DNA of 64,000 bases, taken from contig JAEWEN010000023.1 in assembly GCA_023389275.1 (NCBI GenBank), forward strand, positions 62,001 through 126,000. The letters run 5' to 3'. Position numbers and translations under genes: made by a program. Below the pieces are notes generated by a model. It had not been told where the DNA came from. It did no database searches and saw only the letters and a list, made by a program, of their open reading frames with translations. Shown here piece by piece: positions 63,469-64,000 of this stretch (its first letter is position 1; each line of letters opens with the position of its first letter). The DNA is from Bacillota bacterium (GTDB taxonomy: Bacteria > Bacillota > Clostridia > Clostridiales > Caloramatoraceae).

Positions 63469-64000
63469 TTATACATATTTAATTTCTTTGTACTGATTAT
63501 AATATCCCATAACTTTTGTTACATAATCACTAGTTTCCTTTGGCATTTTAACAATTTCTTGTACAGTATCTACTCCTCTATTTCTCATTCTAGTTATTCC
63601 ACCATTATAAGCAGATAATGCTAATTGTTTATTTCCATTAAATTTATCTAAAAGTTCTTTTATGTACTTTACTCCACCATTAATATTATCTTCTATATTA
63701 TATGGATTTTTAACTCCATATTCTTTACAATTATAGTCCATAAGCTGCATAAGTCCCTTTGCACCTGCTTTTGATGTACAGTTTGGATTAAATGAAGATT
63801 CTTGTTTTATAATGGCTCTTACAAAACTTTCTTCAACCCCATATTTACTTGAAGCTTCCTTTATAGCACTATCTATTCTTGGAGATATATTTATATCTCT
63901 GCTACTTAGTGTTGGTGCTTTTCCAAGGGGATGAAAATTTCCTATAGGAGTATAGTCATTATTATCTATTTTATTATTTACTTTATTGTCTATTTTGCCT
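63469..64000 (-). CDS. Lytic transglycosylase (SLT domain), partial
   Basis: The frame runs in from the right edge without a start codon in the window, 177 codons visible. The C-terminal 130 residues form a Slt70-type goose-lysozyme-like domain. The catalytic Glu is in RAIIKQESSFNPN, followed by SKAGAKGLMQLM and LALSAYNGGITRMR. It cleaves peptidoglycan strands. The visible upstream part is Asn/Asp/Lys-rich, a likely linker. It precedes the patatin gene by 15 nt and is probably cotranscribed with it. Confidence 0.92.
   Translation of the reverse strand, partial: GKIDNKVNNKIDNNDYTPIGNFHPLGKAPTLSSRDINISPRIDSAIKEASSKYGVEESFVRAIIKQESSFNPNCTSKAGAKGLMQLMDYNCKEYGVKNPYNIEDNINGGVKYIKELLDKFNGNKQLALSAYNGGITRMRNRGVDTVQEIVKMPKETSDYVTKVMGYYNQYKEIKYV

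Overview
The window looks like a chromosomal segment from a low-GC, endospore-forming, anaerobic Firmicute, most likely Clostridium sensu stricto. The reasons are the very AT-rich intergenic DNA, strong GGAGG-type ribosome binding sites with frequent TTG/GTG starts, a leuS T-box, spoVB and lonB, an iron-sulfur two-subunit fumarase and a fused RNase PH-RdgB gene. I see no prophage, insertion sequence, CRISPR array or rRNA. Most genes are core housekeeping genes on the minus strand.

Layout, left to right. (1) 1-6530: an aromatic amino acid operon on the minus strand, read as promoter, leader peptide, aroF, tyrA, aroB, aroA, aroC, pheA (cut by the window edge). The leader peptide is packed with Phe/Tyr/Trp codons and is followed by an intrinsic terminator, so the operon appears to be controlled by ribosome-mediated attenuation. 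(2) 6541-9818: ferrous iron uptake (feoA-feoA-feoB), divergent from a DtxR-family regulator, with a Fur-like palindrome between them. (3) 9844-20531: leuS with its T-box, spoVB, a nucleotide-sugar dehydrogenase, murJ, two RluA-type pseudouridine synthases and a YhaM-type nuclease. A promoter-to-terminator unit of about 100 nt, possibly a small RNA, lies upstream of murJ. (4) 20774-25135: a 40-residue orphan peptide, an HD-GYP protein, and a molybdate locus (ModE-like regulator, modA, modB, no modC) with a clear ModE-type operator. (5) 25158-29634: glutaminase, fumarase, a cytosolic orphan histidine kinase and a TetR regulator.

(6) 29971-32409: five consecutive plus-strand genes for Cys/Gly-rich or Asn/Gln/Tyr-rich low-complexity proteins. 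Two carry duplicated Ile/Leu-rich segments like those of YjcZ-type sporulation peptides, and two share an IDPNxL repeat. This is probably a spore-surface assembly cluster and is the least explained region. (7) 32445-44418: a CPBP protease, then the protein quality-control block tig-clpP-clpX-lonB-lon-engB, followed by a ComEC-like metallo-hydrolase lipoprotein and a sugar isomerase-like protein. (8) 44570-45492: ten tRNA genes, including an almost exact duplication of an Arg-Gly pair.

(9) 45664-50352: a YfcE-type phosphodiesterase, fused RNase PH-RdgB, an AIR-synthase-like protein, and a 512-residue unknown protein followed by a Cys-rich peptide. (10) 50398-55939: an oligopeptide ABC transporter (oppBCDFA). 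(11) 56372-64000: a small membrane protein, ligA, pcrA, yerC, an RsuA-type pseudouridine synthase, a patatin-like lipase, and a lytic transglycosylase cut by the right edge. Coordinates and motifs were read by eye. Family names rest on recognised motifs, not on database searches.
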